From positions 868,001-932,000 of the forward strand of contig OZ244982.1 of assembly GCA_965223115.1 (NCBI GenBank): a DNA stretch of 64,000 nucleotides, given 5' to 3'. The notes under the pieces were generated by a model. The model was not told the origin of the DNA and ran no database searches. It saw only the letters and a list, made by a program, of their open reading frames with translations. This DNA comes from CBDCUI01 sp965223115 (GTDB taxonomy: Bacteria > Pseudomonadota > Gammaproteobacteria > UBA4575). Below, piece after piece: positions 9,594-18,652 of the stretch (position 1 is its first letter; every line of letters starts with the position of its first letter). Both the position numbers and the translations under genes were made by a program.

Positions 9594-9642
9594 GTCTAAC
9601 CACCTATATTAAATTGGAGTGATGAAAACGATTAGGTTAGAC
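9594..9642. repeat. Inverted repeat between convergent genes
   Basis: GTCTAACC (9594-9601) and GGTTAGAC (9635-9642) are exact reverse complements, with further partial pairing outward (GACCTA on the left, GTAGTC on the right). The spacer is 33 nt. It lies between nudF and the convergent secretin-like gene, where a bidirectional terminator would be expected, but there is no U-tract, so termination is only one possibility. Confidence 0.4.
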
Positions 9643-9646
9643 GTAG

Positions 9647-10498
9647 TCATTTTTCAACATCAACTTTGACAAAGATAGAGCTTATTTTGTCTGATTCAGA
9701 TCGAGAAGTACTTAAAATACCTTTGTCTTTAGATTTTGCATCAGTATCCACACCACCAATTTGCACCCATTGACCTAATTTTGCAGTGATCATGGTATCG
9801 GCTTCTTGAACATCGATAGTGCCATGATGCTCATTGCTGACAGATCGGTAGTGTGGCTGCACTTGTAATGAAACATTGCCGTTTCCTGTTAAATGTGGGG
9901 TTACATAAAAACCGCTAGTAATGTCTTGATAGTCGACACTGTCGTAAACAGATATACCACGGCGGTGGCGGATAATGGTGCGATGCTCAAAGGGACGGAT
10001 TTCACCGGCAGCAATGAAGGCTTTACCACCTTCGATAACCCGTACCATGTGCTCGGTATCACTTTCTTGCTCGCGTTCATTTTTGTTAACTCGAATGCGT
10101 GTACCTTCATCTCTAGGTGGGCTGTCTCCAATAACAACGCGAGTGTCGTCACCGATTTCATAATTGCCAGAATAATTAAAGTCTGTTGATTCAGATCCTA
10201 AATCAACATTATTTCGCACCGTAATAATTAAATTACGTGGTGCTTTATCCATGACTTTAAGCAAGCGAGTAATTTCCTCTAGGGTGTTAGTATCTGTACG
10301 TAAAAATAGCTGAAACCCTGATCCTGTAATTGCGTCGTTTGGCTTTAATAAGGGTTTAATGATTGGAATCATTTCTTCTGCAGGTCGATTGCTCAGCTGA
10401 ATAATTTTTAAGGGGTCATTTTGATCTGCACTAACCGCAGATATAATTACGGTACAAAATAAGATAATTACTGTGTGCTGTATTATTCTTAAATACAT
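9647..10498 (-). CDS. Secretin-like short periplasmic protein
   Basis: An exported 283-aa protein resembling pieces of secretins without being a full pore subunit. Residues 1-24 form a signal peptide ending at SAVSA. Residues ~30-90 (IIQLSNRPAEEMIPIIKPLL ... TLEEITRLLKVMDK) match the NolW/N1-type secretin domain that packs into rings. The C-terminal half (FYVTPHLTGNGNVSLQVQP ... ITAKLGQWVQIGGVD) resembles part of the secretin beta domain. A charged linker lies between (residues ~115-150). Full secretins exceed 400 aa, so this is a mini-version or an accessory ring protein. It overlaps the upstream gene by ten bases. No other secretion genes are nearby. Confidence 0.7.
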   Translation of the reverse strand: MYLRIIQHTVIILFCTVIISAVSADQNDPLKIIQLSNRPAEEMIPIIKPLLKPNDAITGSGFQLFLRTDTNTLEEITRLLKVMDKAPRNLIITVRNNVDLGSESTDFNYSGNYEIGDDTRVVIGDSPPRDEGTRIRVNKNEREQESDTEHMVRVIEGGKAFIAAGEIRPFEHRTIIRHRRGISVYDSVDYQDITSGFYVTPHLTGNGNVSLQVQPHYRSVSNEHHGTIDVQEADTMITAKLGQWVQIGGVDTDAKSKDKGILSTSRSESDKISSIFVKVDVEK

Positions 10499-11016
10499 AA
10501 TCTTCTTATAGCGGTATCTTGAGCACTAAGCTCCCATATATTTGTAAAAGTTTCCGTCAACTCTTTAGACTTATCAGCATCATTAAAGTTTACTTCTGCA
10601 TCATATAAATCAGATTTAAGGTTGTATATATAGCCAACATTATCTGCAACTAGTAGGCTTTGGTTAAACTGAGAATAGTCATTACATATAGTACGAATTT
10701 CGATTTTTGATGAAATACGTTGACTTATGTCTAATAAACGGTGACCATTTTTAATCATTTGGGCTGTATCATGAACGAGTATTCTTATGCTTGCATGTCT
10801 GGTACGACGCACTAGTTGAGTTGCGGCTTCAGCGATATTCTCGTTATTGAAAATAGTAGGGTCCAAATAGCGGCTTATAATGATAATTTGATCTTGTGCA
10901 GAATATAATAATTTTGTAATTGCATCCTTATTTTGAGCGCGACTGTCTATATTTATGCGTTCATTAGTGACGCCAAGAATGAAATTTTTAAAAAAATTAT
11001 CTTTAGAAATCCCCAC
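10489..11016 (-). CDS. PLD-like fold protein without HKD motif
   Basis: A 175-aa cytoplasmic protein with the strand-helix pattern of phospholipase D-like domains (QIIIISRYLDPTIF, IRILVHDTAQMIKNGHRLLDI, SLLVADNVGYIYNL, FTNIWELS) but no HxKxxxxD catalytic motif, so it is probably not a phospholipase. It resembles a gammaproteobacterial domain of unknown function sometimes fused to acetyltransferases; I cannot name the family with certainty. It is the first gene of a two-gene unit with the secretin-like protein (ten-base overlap), suggesting linked expression. Confidence 0.6.
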   Translation of the reverse strand: MGISKDNFFKNFILGVTNERINIDSRAQNKDAITKLLYSAQDQIIIISRYLDPTIFNNENIAEAATQLVRRTRHASIRILVHDTAQMIKNGHRLLDISQRISSKIEIRTICNDYSQFNQSLLVADNVGYIYNLKSDLYDAEVNFNDADKSKELTETFTNIWELSAQDTAIRRLCI

Positions 11017-11289
11017 GTTTCATGCCTTTTAAATTAATTTGTTTAGCTATAGTGAATTATAAACTACTAGCTTTAGGTTCTCATTTGCAATAATGCCAAT
11101 TTTGGGAACTAAATGTGGCACTACATAGCCTATATGTCGTGGTTGAGGCCATAAGCTCGGTTTTTGGGCGATTATCGCGTATAGTGCTGCGGTTTTAGCG
11201 CTTGAAAAATACTAAAAGTTTAGTACCATTTTGCCGCCAAATAAATTGAGATGGATATATTTTACCTGACACTGAAAGCAGTGTAAGCC
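11017..11289. promoter_or_regulatory. Divergent intergenic region with palindrome and start-proximal hairpin
   Basis: A 273-base region between the PLD-like gene and the ABC operon. It holds a perfect inverted repeat, TACTAAA / TTTAGTA (11210-11225, two-base spacer), with the -35-like TTGAAA at 11203. A second repeat, ACACTG / CAGTGT around AAAG (11269-11284), lies five bases before the ATG of the first ABC gene, where its SD would be; no good SD is seen outside it. The first could be an operator, the second a translational hairpin. Both are inference from symmetry. Confidence 0.4.
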
Positions 11290-12012
11290 ATGATAGAAAT
11301 AGATCACTTAAATAAAAAGTTCGGACATTTAGTTGCTGTTGAAGATATTTCCTTCTCTGTTAAGCCAGGGGAGGTGCTTGGCTTTTTAGGCCCAAACGGT
11401 GCTGGTAAGTCTACGACAATGAAAATGATCACAGGGTTTTTGACACCTAGTTCTGGTGAAATCAATGTATGTGGTTATAACGTCGGTGAGCGGCCTATTG
11501 ATGTTAAAAAAAGAATAGGCTATTTACCTGAAGGGGCACCTAGCTATGGTGAAATGACTCCGCTTCAGTATCTTGAATTTATTGCTGAAGTGCGTGAACT
11601 TTCTGGGCAGAAAAAAACAGAGCGTAAAAAAGAAGTTATAGAGCGTCTGCATCTGGATAAGGTGTTAAACCAGTCAATAGAAACTTTATCAAAAGGATTC
11701 AAGAGAAGAGTAGGCCTTGCGCAAGCTATTTTACATGACCCTGAAGTATTGATTTTAGATGAGCCTACTGATGGTTTAGATCCTAACCAAAAGCATGAAG
11801 TTAGAGAATTGATTAAAAGCATCGCAGTCGAAAAAGTGATTGTCATTTCTACCCATATACTTGAAGAAGTAGATGCGATATGTACACGCGCAATTATCAT
11901 TGCAAACGGTAAAATTCTTGCCGATGATACGCCAGATGGGCTGCGAAGTAAGTCTTCAAGTAATAAATTAGATGATGTATTCCGTGAGATTACGCAAGCG
12001 AAGCTATCATGA
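11290..12012 (+). CDS. Gld-type ABC transporter ATPase
   Basis: ATP-binding subunit (240 aa) of an ABC-2 exporter related to GldA. Walker A is GPNGAGKST (residues 34-42), the signature is LSKGFKRRVGLAQA, Walker B is VLILDEPTDGLDP, and the switch His lies in ISTHILEE. The next three genes form the characteristic set with it: a six-helix ABC-2 permease, a large GldG-like protein and a DUF4340 protein. Outside Bacteroidetes this cluster is widespread and not linked to gliding; its cargo is unknown. The stop overlaps the permease start as ATGA. Confidence 0.87.
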   Translation: MIEIDHLNKKFGHLVAVEDISFSVKPGEVLGFLGPNGAGKSTTMKMITGFLTPSSGEINVCGYNVGERPIDVKKRIGYLPEGAPSYGEMTPLQYLEFIAEVRELSGQKKTERKKEVIERLHLDKVLNQSIETLSKGFKRRVGLAQAILHDPEVLILDEPTDGLDPNQKHEVRELIKSIAVEKVIVISTHILEEVDAICTRAIIIANGKILADDTPDGLRSKSSSNKLDDVFREITQAKLS

Positions 12013-12743
12013 AAAATATTATAACGATATTTAAACGTGAATTAAGCAGCTACTTTGCAACGCCAGTTGCTTATGTGTTTATTGTGATATTTTTGATAAT
12101 GAGCGGTGCGTTGACGTTTTATTTAGGTAATTTTTATGAAAGGGGTCAAGCAGATTTAGTTCCTTTTTTCCAGTTTCATCCTTGGCTATATTTATTTTTA
12201 GTACCAGCAATAGCCATGCGTCTATGGGCTGAAGAACGCAAATCCGGCAGTATTGAATTATTAATGACTTTGCCTATCTCAGTAGGGCAGTCTGTAATTG
12301 GTAAGTTTTTTGCGGCTTGGATTTTTATAGGAATTGCTTTGTTTTTAACTTTTCCAATCTGGATTACTGTAAATTATTTAGGTAACCCAGATAATGGAGT
12401 TATTTTTGCTGCTTATTTAGGGAGCTTTTTAATGGCTGGCGGGTTCTTGGCAATCGGTGCTTGTATTTCTGCTATGACAAAAAATCAAGTAATTGCATTT
12501 ATCATCACAGTAGTCATTTGTTTTATTTTTCTATTAGCGGGCTCATCGTTGGTTTTAAACTTCTTTAAAGCTTGGATTCCACAAAGTATTGTTGATGCAA
12601 TTTCATCATTAAGCTTTTTAACCCACTATGCATCGATTGCAAAAGGTGTGATTGATTTAAGAGATGTTATCTATTTTGTAACATTAATTGGTTTTTGGTT
12701 ATACGCTAATGCCTTAGTAGTGGAAATAAAGAAAGCGGACTAA
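12009..12743 (+). CDS. Gld-type ABC-2 permease
   Basis: Membrane subunit (244 aa) partnering the ATPase just upstream. Six hydrophobic segments are visible. It starts with KRELSSYFATPVAYVFIVIF and contains the amphipathic AMRLWAEERKSGSIELLMTLPIS stretch typical of GldF-like ABC-2 permeases. Translational coupling to the ATPase through ATGA overlap and ten bases to the next gene indicate one operon. In membrane topology it matches NosY/GldF exporters rather than importers. Confidence 0.88.
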   Translation: MKNIITIFKRELSSYFATPVAYVFIVIFLIMSGALTFYLGNFYERGQADLVPFFQFHPWLYLFLVPAIAMRLWAEERKSGSIELLMTLPISVGQSVIGKFFAAWIFIGIALFLTFPIWITVNYLGNPDNGVIFAAYLGSFLMAGGFLAIGACISAMTKNQVIAFIITVVICFIFLLAGSSLVLNFFKAWIPQSIVDAISSLSFLTHYASIAKGVIDLRDVIYFVTLIGFWLYANALVVEIKKAD

Positions 12744-12753
12744 CACTATAGCT

Positions 12754-14652
12754 ATGCAGAAAACTACATCAATAACGGTGATTGGGTTAATTATTCTTGC
12801 CATCTTGTTTTTAATTGTAAATATGGCAAGTAGTAAATTGTTTACCTCTATGCGTGCCGACTTAACTCAAAATGAACTCTATACTCTAACTAAGGGCACA
12901 CGCAATATAGTAGCAAGTATACAAGAGCCTGTTACTTTGTATTTATTTTACTCAGATAAAGCGAGTGAAGATGTTCCACAATTACGTACCTATGCAAACC
13001 GCGTAAAAGAACTTTTGCAAGAGTATGCACAACTATCAAATGGAAAGATTGCGTTAAATATTGTTGATCCAGTGCCATTTTCAGAAGAAGAAGATCAGGC
13101 CGCTGCATTTGGGTTGCAAGGTGTGCCGATTGGAAATAGTGGTGAAAATATTTATTTTGGCTTAGCTGCTAGTAATGCAGTAGGTGATACTGAAAAGATT
13201 GCTTTTTTTCAGCCTCAGCGAGAGCAGTTTCTTGAATATGATGTTTCAAAGTTAATTAATAATTTAACTAACCCTAAAAAGCCGGTTATAGGAATCATCA
13301 CACAACTTTCATTGTTTGGTGGGTTTGATATTGAAACCACGCAAATGACAAAAGCATGGGCCATCATTGCGCAGATGCGGCAATTATTTGAATTAAAACA
13401 GCTTGATATTACAGCTAAAGTAATAGATGAAGATATTGATATCTTAATGGTAGTGCACCCTAAAGACCTTAGTTTGCTTACAAAATATGCAATAGATCAG
13501 TTTGTAATGCGAGGTGGTAAGTTGTTATTGTTTGTTGATCCACATTCTGAAGTAGACAAACCAGTAAGGCAGCAGAATTCACCATTAGAAGTGGAAGGTG
13601 GGCGCAGCTCTAATCTAAAAGAGTTATTTGAAGCCTGGGGTATTGAATATGATCCAAAATCTGTGGTCCTAGATCGCAAATATGCTCTTATGGTGGGTGG
13701 TGCACATCAGCAAGGTCAATCACGACATTATGGTTTATTAGGTGTCACAAAAGATAATTTAAATACAGAAGATGTAATCTCTTCCGAGTTAGAGCTTGTC
13801 AGTATCGGGATTGGCGGTCATATTAAAATCAAAGATGATAGTGAAGCGGTATTAACACCTATAGTGACTTCAAGTAATGATGCTGCTTTGATTGATGCCA
13901 CTCGTTTTAGATTCCTTCCGGATATAAATCAATTATCTAATAATTTTAATGCAACAGGTGAAAACTATACTTTTGTAGGTCGTGTGCAAGGAAAATTAAA
14001 CACAGCATTTCCAAATGGCAAGCCTGATGCTTCAGGAGAAGATGAAGATGCAAATGAAGTAACATTTCCTACACATTTATCTACACAAGAGAATGCAAAC
14101 TTAATCGTTGTAGCTGATACAGATATATTGAGTGATCGCATGTGGGTTCAAGTACAGGAATTTTTTGGCCAACAAATATTTAATACATGGGCAAATAATG
14201 GGGACTTGTTTATTAATGCAGTGGATAATCTAACAGGAAGTTCAGATTTAATCAGTATTAGAGGGCGTGAAACATCATCTCGGCCTTTTGAACGAGTTAA
14301 TGAATTGCGTCTGGCTGCTGATCAAAAGTTCCGTGCTACGGAAGAATCATTACAGGCTAAATTAACTGCTACTGAGCAAAAACTACTAGAATTACAGAAG
14401 CAACGTGATGATACTAATGCATTAGTTTTGTCACCAGAGCAAGAAGCTGAAATACAAAAATTCCAAGAAGAAAAACTCAATGTACGTAAACAACTTAGAC
14501 AGGTTAGACATAGCCTCGATTTAGACATTGAAAAATTAGGAACCAAGCTTAAATTTATTAATATAGGGCTTGTTCCAATAATTATTTCTATATTGGCTTT
14601 GGTTTTATTGATTATTCGTAGTAGAAAACGAAAACATGCTTTAGGAATATGA
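12754..14652 (+). CDS. GldG-like ABC auxiliary protein
   Basis: A 632-aa protein anchored by an N-terminal helix (residues ~5-27) and a C-terminal helix (~605-625) flanking a large extracytoplasmic part. After the first helix, SMRADLTQNELYTLTKGTR is the conserved start of the GldG/ABC_transp_aux domain. LLLFVDPHSEVD fits its core. Residues ~525-595 are strongly coiled-coil (Glu/Gln/Lys heptads). It presumably couples a periplasmic substrate or partner to the two preceding ABC subunits. The stop overlaps the next start as ATGA. Confidence 0.85.
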   Translation: MQKTTSITVIGLIILAILFLIVNMASSKLFTSMRADLTQNELYTLTKGTRNIVASIQEPVTLYLFYSDKASEDVPQLRTYANRVKELLQEYAQLSNGKIALNIVDPVPFSEEEDQAAAFGLQGVPIGNSGENIYFGLAASNAVGDTEKIAFFQPQREQFLEYDVSKLINNLTNPKKPVIGIITQLSLFGGFDIETTQMTKAWAIIAQMRQLFELKQLDITAKVIDEDIDILMVVHPKDLSLLTKYAIDQFVMRGGKLLLFVDPHSEVDKPVRQQNSPLEVEGGRSSNLKELFEAWGIEYDPKSVVLDRKYALMVGGAHQQGQSRHYGLLGVTKDNLNTEDVISSELELVSIGIGGHIKIKDDSEAVLTPIVTSSNDAALIDATRFRFLPDINQLSNNFNATGENYTFVGRVQGKLNTAFPNGKPDASGEDEDANEVTFPTHLSTQENANLIVVADTDILSDRMWVQVQEFFGQQIFNTWANNGDLFINAVDNLTGSSDLISIRGRETSSRPFERVNELRLAADQKFRATEESLQAKLTATEQKLLELQKQRDDTNALVLSPEQEAEIQKFQEEKLNVRKQLRQVRHSLDLDIEKLGTKLKFINIGLVPIIISILALVLLIIRSRKRKHALGI

Positions 14653-15728
14653 AACTAAAATCATTATTAGTATTAATTATTGCAATTATTATTGGTGGTG
14701 CCGTTTATTATTTCAGTGAAAAATCTGGAAATGAATTGGTCAAAACTAATTCTTATTTAATTTCAAATTTATCTAAGCAGCTTAATGATGTTACGAAACT
14801 TACAATATATGAAGCTAAAATGCAGCCACTGGCAATAATCAACAAGACAGAAGATAAATGGATTGTTGGAAATAGAGATGGTTACGAAGCTGATATATCT
14901 TTGATTCGTAAGACATTTAATAATCTTGCAGAAGCTAAAATAGTAGAAGCTAAGACTTCTAATCCAGAAAATTACATTAGATTAGGTGTAGAGGATATCG
15001 ACTTAGAAAATGCGCAAGGTATACAACTCACGATTGAAGGTCTAAATAAACCCATAAATATTATCGCAGGTAATAAAGGAACGGTTGGAAATAATACACA
15101 ATATGTAAGGCGAGTGGGCGAAGAGCAAAGCTGGTTAATTAATAAAAACCTGGATATTAAAAAAGATGCAACCCATTGGTTAAAGAAAGAGATTTTAGAT
15201 ATACCACCGGAGCGCATTAAAATAGTTCAAATTGATCATGGAGATGGGAACGTAATTACTATTGAGAACGAAGGCACAAAAGAGTACGAATTTGTACTAA
15301 AAAATACCATTCCAGAAGGTAAAACAGTTTCTGAATCTGAGATCTATCAAGTGGCAAATGCGCTTTCTTCTTTGCAACTAAGAGACGTTGCCTCACTAGA
15401 TAATATAAACGAAAACTCAGTTCAAGCAATTGTTACGAAATATGTAACATATGACGGTTTAACCGTTACGGTAAATTCATTTACAATTGAAGATGAAACC
15501 TATTCAAAAATTAAAATAGAATTTAGTGAGGATAATGTAGATGTTAGCCAGACAGAAACTGATAGCGAGTCTGATATATCAATGTATTCAGACTCAGAAT
15601 CAGCACAAGAGCTAGTGAATAATCTTAATCCAAAACTAGCACCGTGGGCATTTATATTGCCCACTATTACTAAGGATGCACTTATTAAAAAATTAGATAA
15701 CTTTACTATGGAGGAAGAAGGTACTTAA
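14649..15728 (+). CDS. DUF4340 membrane-anchored protein
   Basis: A 359-aa protein with one N-terminal membrane helix (LLVLIIAIIIGGAVYYFS) and repeated beta-rich modules. DUF4340 proteins follow GldG-like genes in many proteobacteria. Visible family-like elements are LTIYEAKMQPLAIINKTEDKWIV and WLKKEILDIPPERIKIVQI. The region around residues 300-320 is Ser/Asp/Glu-rich and probably unstructured. It is the last gene of the ABC cluster and converges with purB three bases away. Function unknown; a periplasmic scaffold is the likeliest role. Confidence 0.83.
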   Translation: MKLKSLLVLIIAIIIGGAVYYFSEKSGNELVKTNSYLISNLSKQLNDVTKLTIYEAKMQPLAIINKTEDKWIVGNRDGYEADISLIRKTFNNLAEAKIVEAKTSNPENYIRLGVEDIDLENAQGIQLTIEGLNKPINIIAGNKGTVGNNTQYVRRVGEEQSWLINKNLDIKKDATHWLKKEILDIPPERIKIVQIDHGDGNVITIENEGTKEYEFVLKNTIPEGKTVSESEIYQVANALSSLQLRDVASLDNINENSVQAIVTKYVTYDGLTVTVNSFTIEDETYSKIKIEFSEDNVDVSQTETDSESDISMYSDSESAQELVNNLNPKLAPWAFILPTITKDALIKKLDNFTMEEEGT

Positions 15729-15731
15729 GCA

Positions 15732-17099
15732 TTAAATATCCCTGGCAAGTTTTTCCGCTAAGCCTGTATAGTTTGATGCGCTAAGTTTAAGTAAGTTGGC
15801 TTTATCTTCGTCTGGAATCTCTAGTGATTTGATGAATATGCCTAGTTTTTTAGTATCAAGTTCTTGTCCGCGCGTTAACTCTTTAAGTTTTTCATAAGCA
15901 CCAGTTACTTTGTGCTTTCTTAGTACAGTTTGAATTGGTTCAGCCAGAATTTGGAGTTTATCTTCAAGGTCTTGCTGCAACTTATTTTGATTGATTTCTA
16001 GTTTTGATAATCCTTTCAGTAATGATTGATATCCAATTTCACTATATGCAATAGCTACACCTAAGTTTCGCAATACAGTTGAATCGCTTAAATCACGTTG
16101 CCAACGTGATATAGGTAACTTTGCAGAGAAATGATGTAATAAAGTGTTTGCTATACCAAAATTACCTTCCGCATTCTCAAAATCAATGGGGTTTACTTTA
16201 TGAGGCATAGTAGAAGAACCCACTTCACCTTTGACTATTTTTTGTTTGAAATACTCAATTGAAATATATGCCCATACGTCTCTGCAAAAGTCGATAAAGA
16301 TTGTATTTATTCTTGACAATGCATCACAATACTCAGCTATATAGTCATGAGGTTCTATTTGCGTTGTGTATGGATTAACTTCTAAACCTAAGGAAGCAAT
16401 AAAATTTGCTGAAAGTGCTTCCCAATCAACATTTGGATAAGCAACGGTATGCGCATTATAGTTTCCAACCGCACCATTCATCTTTCCCAGAATCTTAATT
16501 GAATTAAGTCTACTTAATTGGCTTTGTATGCGCGCGTATACGTTTGCAAATTCTTTGCCCATTGTACTGGGCGAAGCCGGTTGTCCATGTGTCCGACAAA
16601 GCATTGGAATTTCTGCATATAATTTAGCTTTTTGTTGTAGGTCACTTGTAATTTTATGGATGCTTGGAAGAATAATATTTGACCTCATGTCTTGTAGCAT
16701 GAGTGCATAAGCGAGGTTATTAATATCTTCAGATGTACAAGCAAAGTGAATAAATTCTGCTATTTCATTTAGCTCAGTATTAGATGAAATTTCTTCTTTT
16801 AAGTAGTATTCAACAGCTTTTACATCGTGGTTTGTGATCGACTCAATATCTTTAATTTTTTGTGCCTCGTTTACAGAAAAACCCTCAATAATATGATTCA
16901 AATGTGTTTGTGCTGCTTTTGAAAATGCAGCTATTTCTGGGATATCTGGACAATTCGAAAGTTGTATTAGCCAACGGACTTCGATGATCAGGCGATATTT
17001 AATGAGACCATATTCGCTGGCAATATTGCGTAAATCCTCGGTCTTAGTAGCGTAGCGGCCATCTGTTGGGGAGATGGCAGATAGTGGAGTTAAGTTCAT
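15732..17099 (-). CDS. purB: Adenylosuccinate lyase PurB
   Basis: Cleaves SAICAR and adenylosuccinate, releasing fumarate, in purine synthesis. The protein is 455 aa, usual for the gammaproteobacterial type. It begins LTPLSAISPTDGRYA, has RTHGQPASPSTMGKE with the catalytic His region, and the lyase signature GSSTMPHKVNPIDFENAEG. In enterics purB lies directly after hflD; here it is separate and divergent from fumC, with ~124 bases between them carrying a TATACT-like -10 candidate. Confidence 0.95.
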   Translation of the reverse strand: MNLTPLSAISPTDGRYATKTEDLRNIASEYGLIKYRLIIEVRWLIQLSNCPDIPEIAAFSKAAQTHLNHIIEGFSVNEAQKIKDIESITNHDVKAVEYYLKEEISSNTELNEIAEFIHFACTSEDINNLAYALMLQDMRSNIILPSIHKITSDLQQKAKLYAEIPMLCRTHGQPASPSTMGKEFANVYARIQSQLSRLNSIKILGKMNGAVGNYNAHTVAYPNVDWEALSANFIASLGLEVNPYTTQIEPHDYIAEYCDALSRINTIFIDFCRDVWAYISIEYFKQKIVKGEVGSSTMPHKVNPIDFENAEGNFGIANTLLHHFSAKLPISRWQRDLSDSTVLRNLGVAIAYSEIGYQSLLKGLSKLEINQNKLQQDLEDKLQILAEPIQTVLRKHKVTGAYEKLKELTRGQELDTKKLGIFIKSLEIPDEDKANLLKLSASNYTGLAEKLARDI

Positions 17100-17223
17100 T
17101 TATAGGCTCGTAAATCCATTAGTAAGCTGCAGTAATACTTATTATACTACAGCGCCTTATCTGCGGGACGTATTAATTTAGCTAACGATAATTAACTAAT
17201 CTTTATGAGGCCATAGAATAAAT

Positions 17224-18615
17224 ATGAGTGATGCAAATTATAGAATCGAAAAAGATAGCATGGGTGAACTAAAAGTACCTGCTGATGCATTATATGGTGC
17301 ACAAACGCAAAGGGCTGTTGAGAATTTTCCAATTAGTGGCTTAGTAATGCCAAGACAATTTATTCGGGCTTTAGGATTAATAAAAGCTGCTTGTGCCAGT
17401 GCTAACTCTGAACTTGGTCTATTAACAAAAGAATTAGAAAATGTAGTAAAGCAAGCGTCTTTAGACGTCTCTCAAGGTGATTATGATGATCATTTTCCTA
17501 TAGATATTTTTCAAACTGGTTCTGGTACTAGTACAAACATGAATGCGAATGAGGTGATTGCTCATCTTGCAGATTCATTAAGTGATGAAACTGTACACCC
17601 AAATGATCATGTCAATATGAGTCAAAGCTCAAATGATATAATTCCAACTGCAATTCATGTTAGTGCATGTTTGTTAATCGAAGAAGAATTAAAGCCGGCT
17701 CTAGCACACTTGGTTAAGGTTTTACAAAAAAAATCTGAACAGTGTGAAAAATATGTAAAAACAGGGCGTACTCATTTAATGGATGCTATGCCTGTAACAC
17801 TAGCGCAAGAGCTTAGTGCTTGGTCACAGCAAATTGAATATGGGATTGAACGTATTGACCATTCTCTATTGCGCTTAAGACAGCTTGCGCAAGGTGGTAC
17901 AGCAGTAGGAAGTGGTATAAATGCGGATGCTAAATTTGGTGATTTGGTTGCAAAATATTTAGCTGAACTTACAGAATTTTCGTTTGAATCTAAGCCCAAT
18001 AAGTTTGAAGGCTTAAGTTGTCAAGATGCCACAGTTGAAATGAGTGGGCAACTTAAAGCCATTGCTGTGAGCCTTATGAAAATTGCAAATGATTTAAGGT
18101 GGATGAATTCCGGGCCATTAGCTGGATTAGGAGAAATCGCATTGCCAGCATTACAACCTGGAAGTAGCATTATGCCTGGGAAAGTAAATCCAGTGATACC
18201 AGAAGCAGTAGCAATGGTTTGTGCGCAAGTGATTGGTAACGATGCCACCATCACAATTGCAGGACAAGCAGGTAATTTTCAATTGAATGTAATGTTACCT
18301 GTTATTGCCTATAATATTTTGCAAAGTATAGAGCTACTAGCGAATTCATCGAAGGTATTGGCTGATAAAGCTATACAAAATTTCACGGTAAATGATAAAA
18401 ATCTTGAAAATGCTTTAGCAAAAAATCCAATTCTAGTTACAGCTATGAACCGTGTTATCGGTTATGAAAAAGGTGCTGCAATAGCTAAAGCAGCCTATGC
18501 TTCGGGGAGGCCAATTTTGGATGTAGCAAAAGAAATGACAGATTTAAGTGAAGAGCAAATTAAAAAATTATTAGATCCATCTAAGCTTACACAGGGTGGC
18601 ATTCAAGAAGCTTGA
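17224..18615 (+). CDS. fumC: Class II fumarate hydratase FumC
   Basis: Iron-independent fumarase interconverting fumarate and malate. The protein is 463 aa. Motifs include TGSGTSTNMNANEV, the NMSQSSNDIIPTAIH catalytic region, TGRTHLMDAMPVTL and the superfamily signature GSSIMPGKVNPVIPE. Start ATG at 17224; the N-terminal YRIEKDSMGELKVPADALYGAQTQRA is typical of FumC and argues against aspartase. FumC is independent of the Fe-S cluster and so resistant to oxidative stress. No second fumarase is in the window. Confidence 0.95.
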   Translation: MSDANYRIEKDSMGELKVPADALYGAQTQRAVENFPISGLVMPRQFIRALGLIKAACASANSELGLLTKELENVVKQASLDVSQGDYDDHFPIDIFQTGSGTSTNMNANEVIAHLADSLSDETVHPNDHVNMSQSSNDIIPTAIHVSACLLIEEELKPALAHLVKVLQKKSEQCEKYVKTGRTHLMDAMPVTLAQELSAWSQQIEYGIERIDHSLLRLRQLAQGGTAVGSGINADAKFGDLVAKYLAELTEFSFESKPNKFEGLSCQDATVEMSGQLKAIAVSLMKIANDLRWMNSGPLAGLGEIALPALQPGSSIMPGKVNPVIPEAVAMVCAQVIGNDATITIAGQAGNFQLNVMLPVIAYNILQSIELLANSSKVLADKAIQNFTVNDKNLENALAKNPILVTAMNRVIGYEKGAAIAKAAYASGRPILDVAKEMTDLSEEQIKKLLDPSKLTQGGIQEA

Positions 18616-18652
18616 GCTTTATAGAAGCTAAATAGTAGTAAGTAGGTACGGA

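Noticed and set aside
9893..10189. Three overlapping ORFs of 62-98 codons opposite and across the secretin-like gene
   Set aside because: They are shadows of the minus-strand gene, which has a signal peptide and coherent domain pattern.
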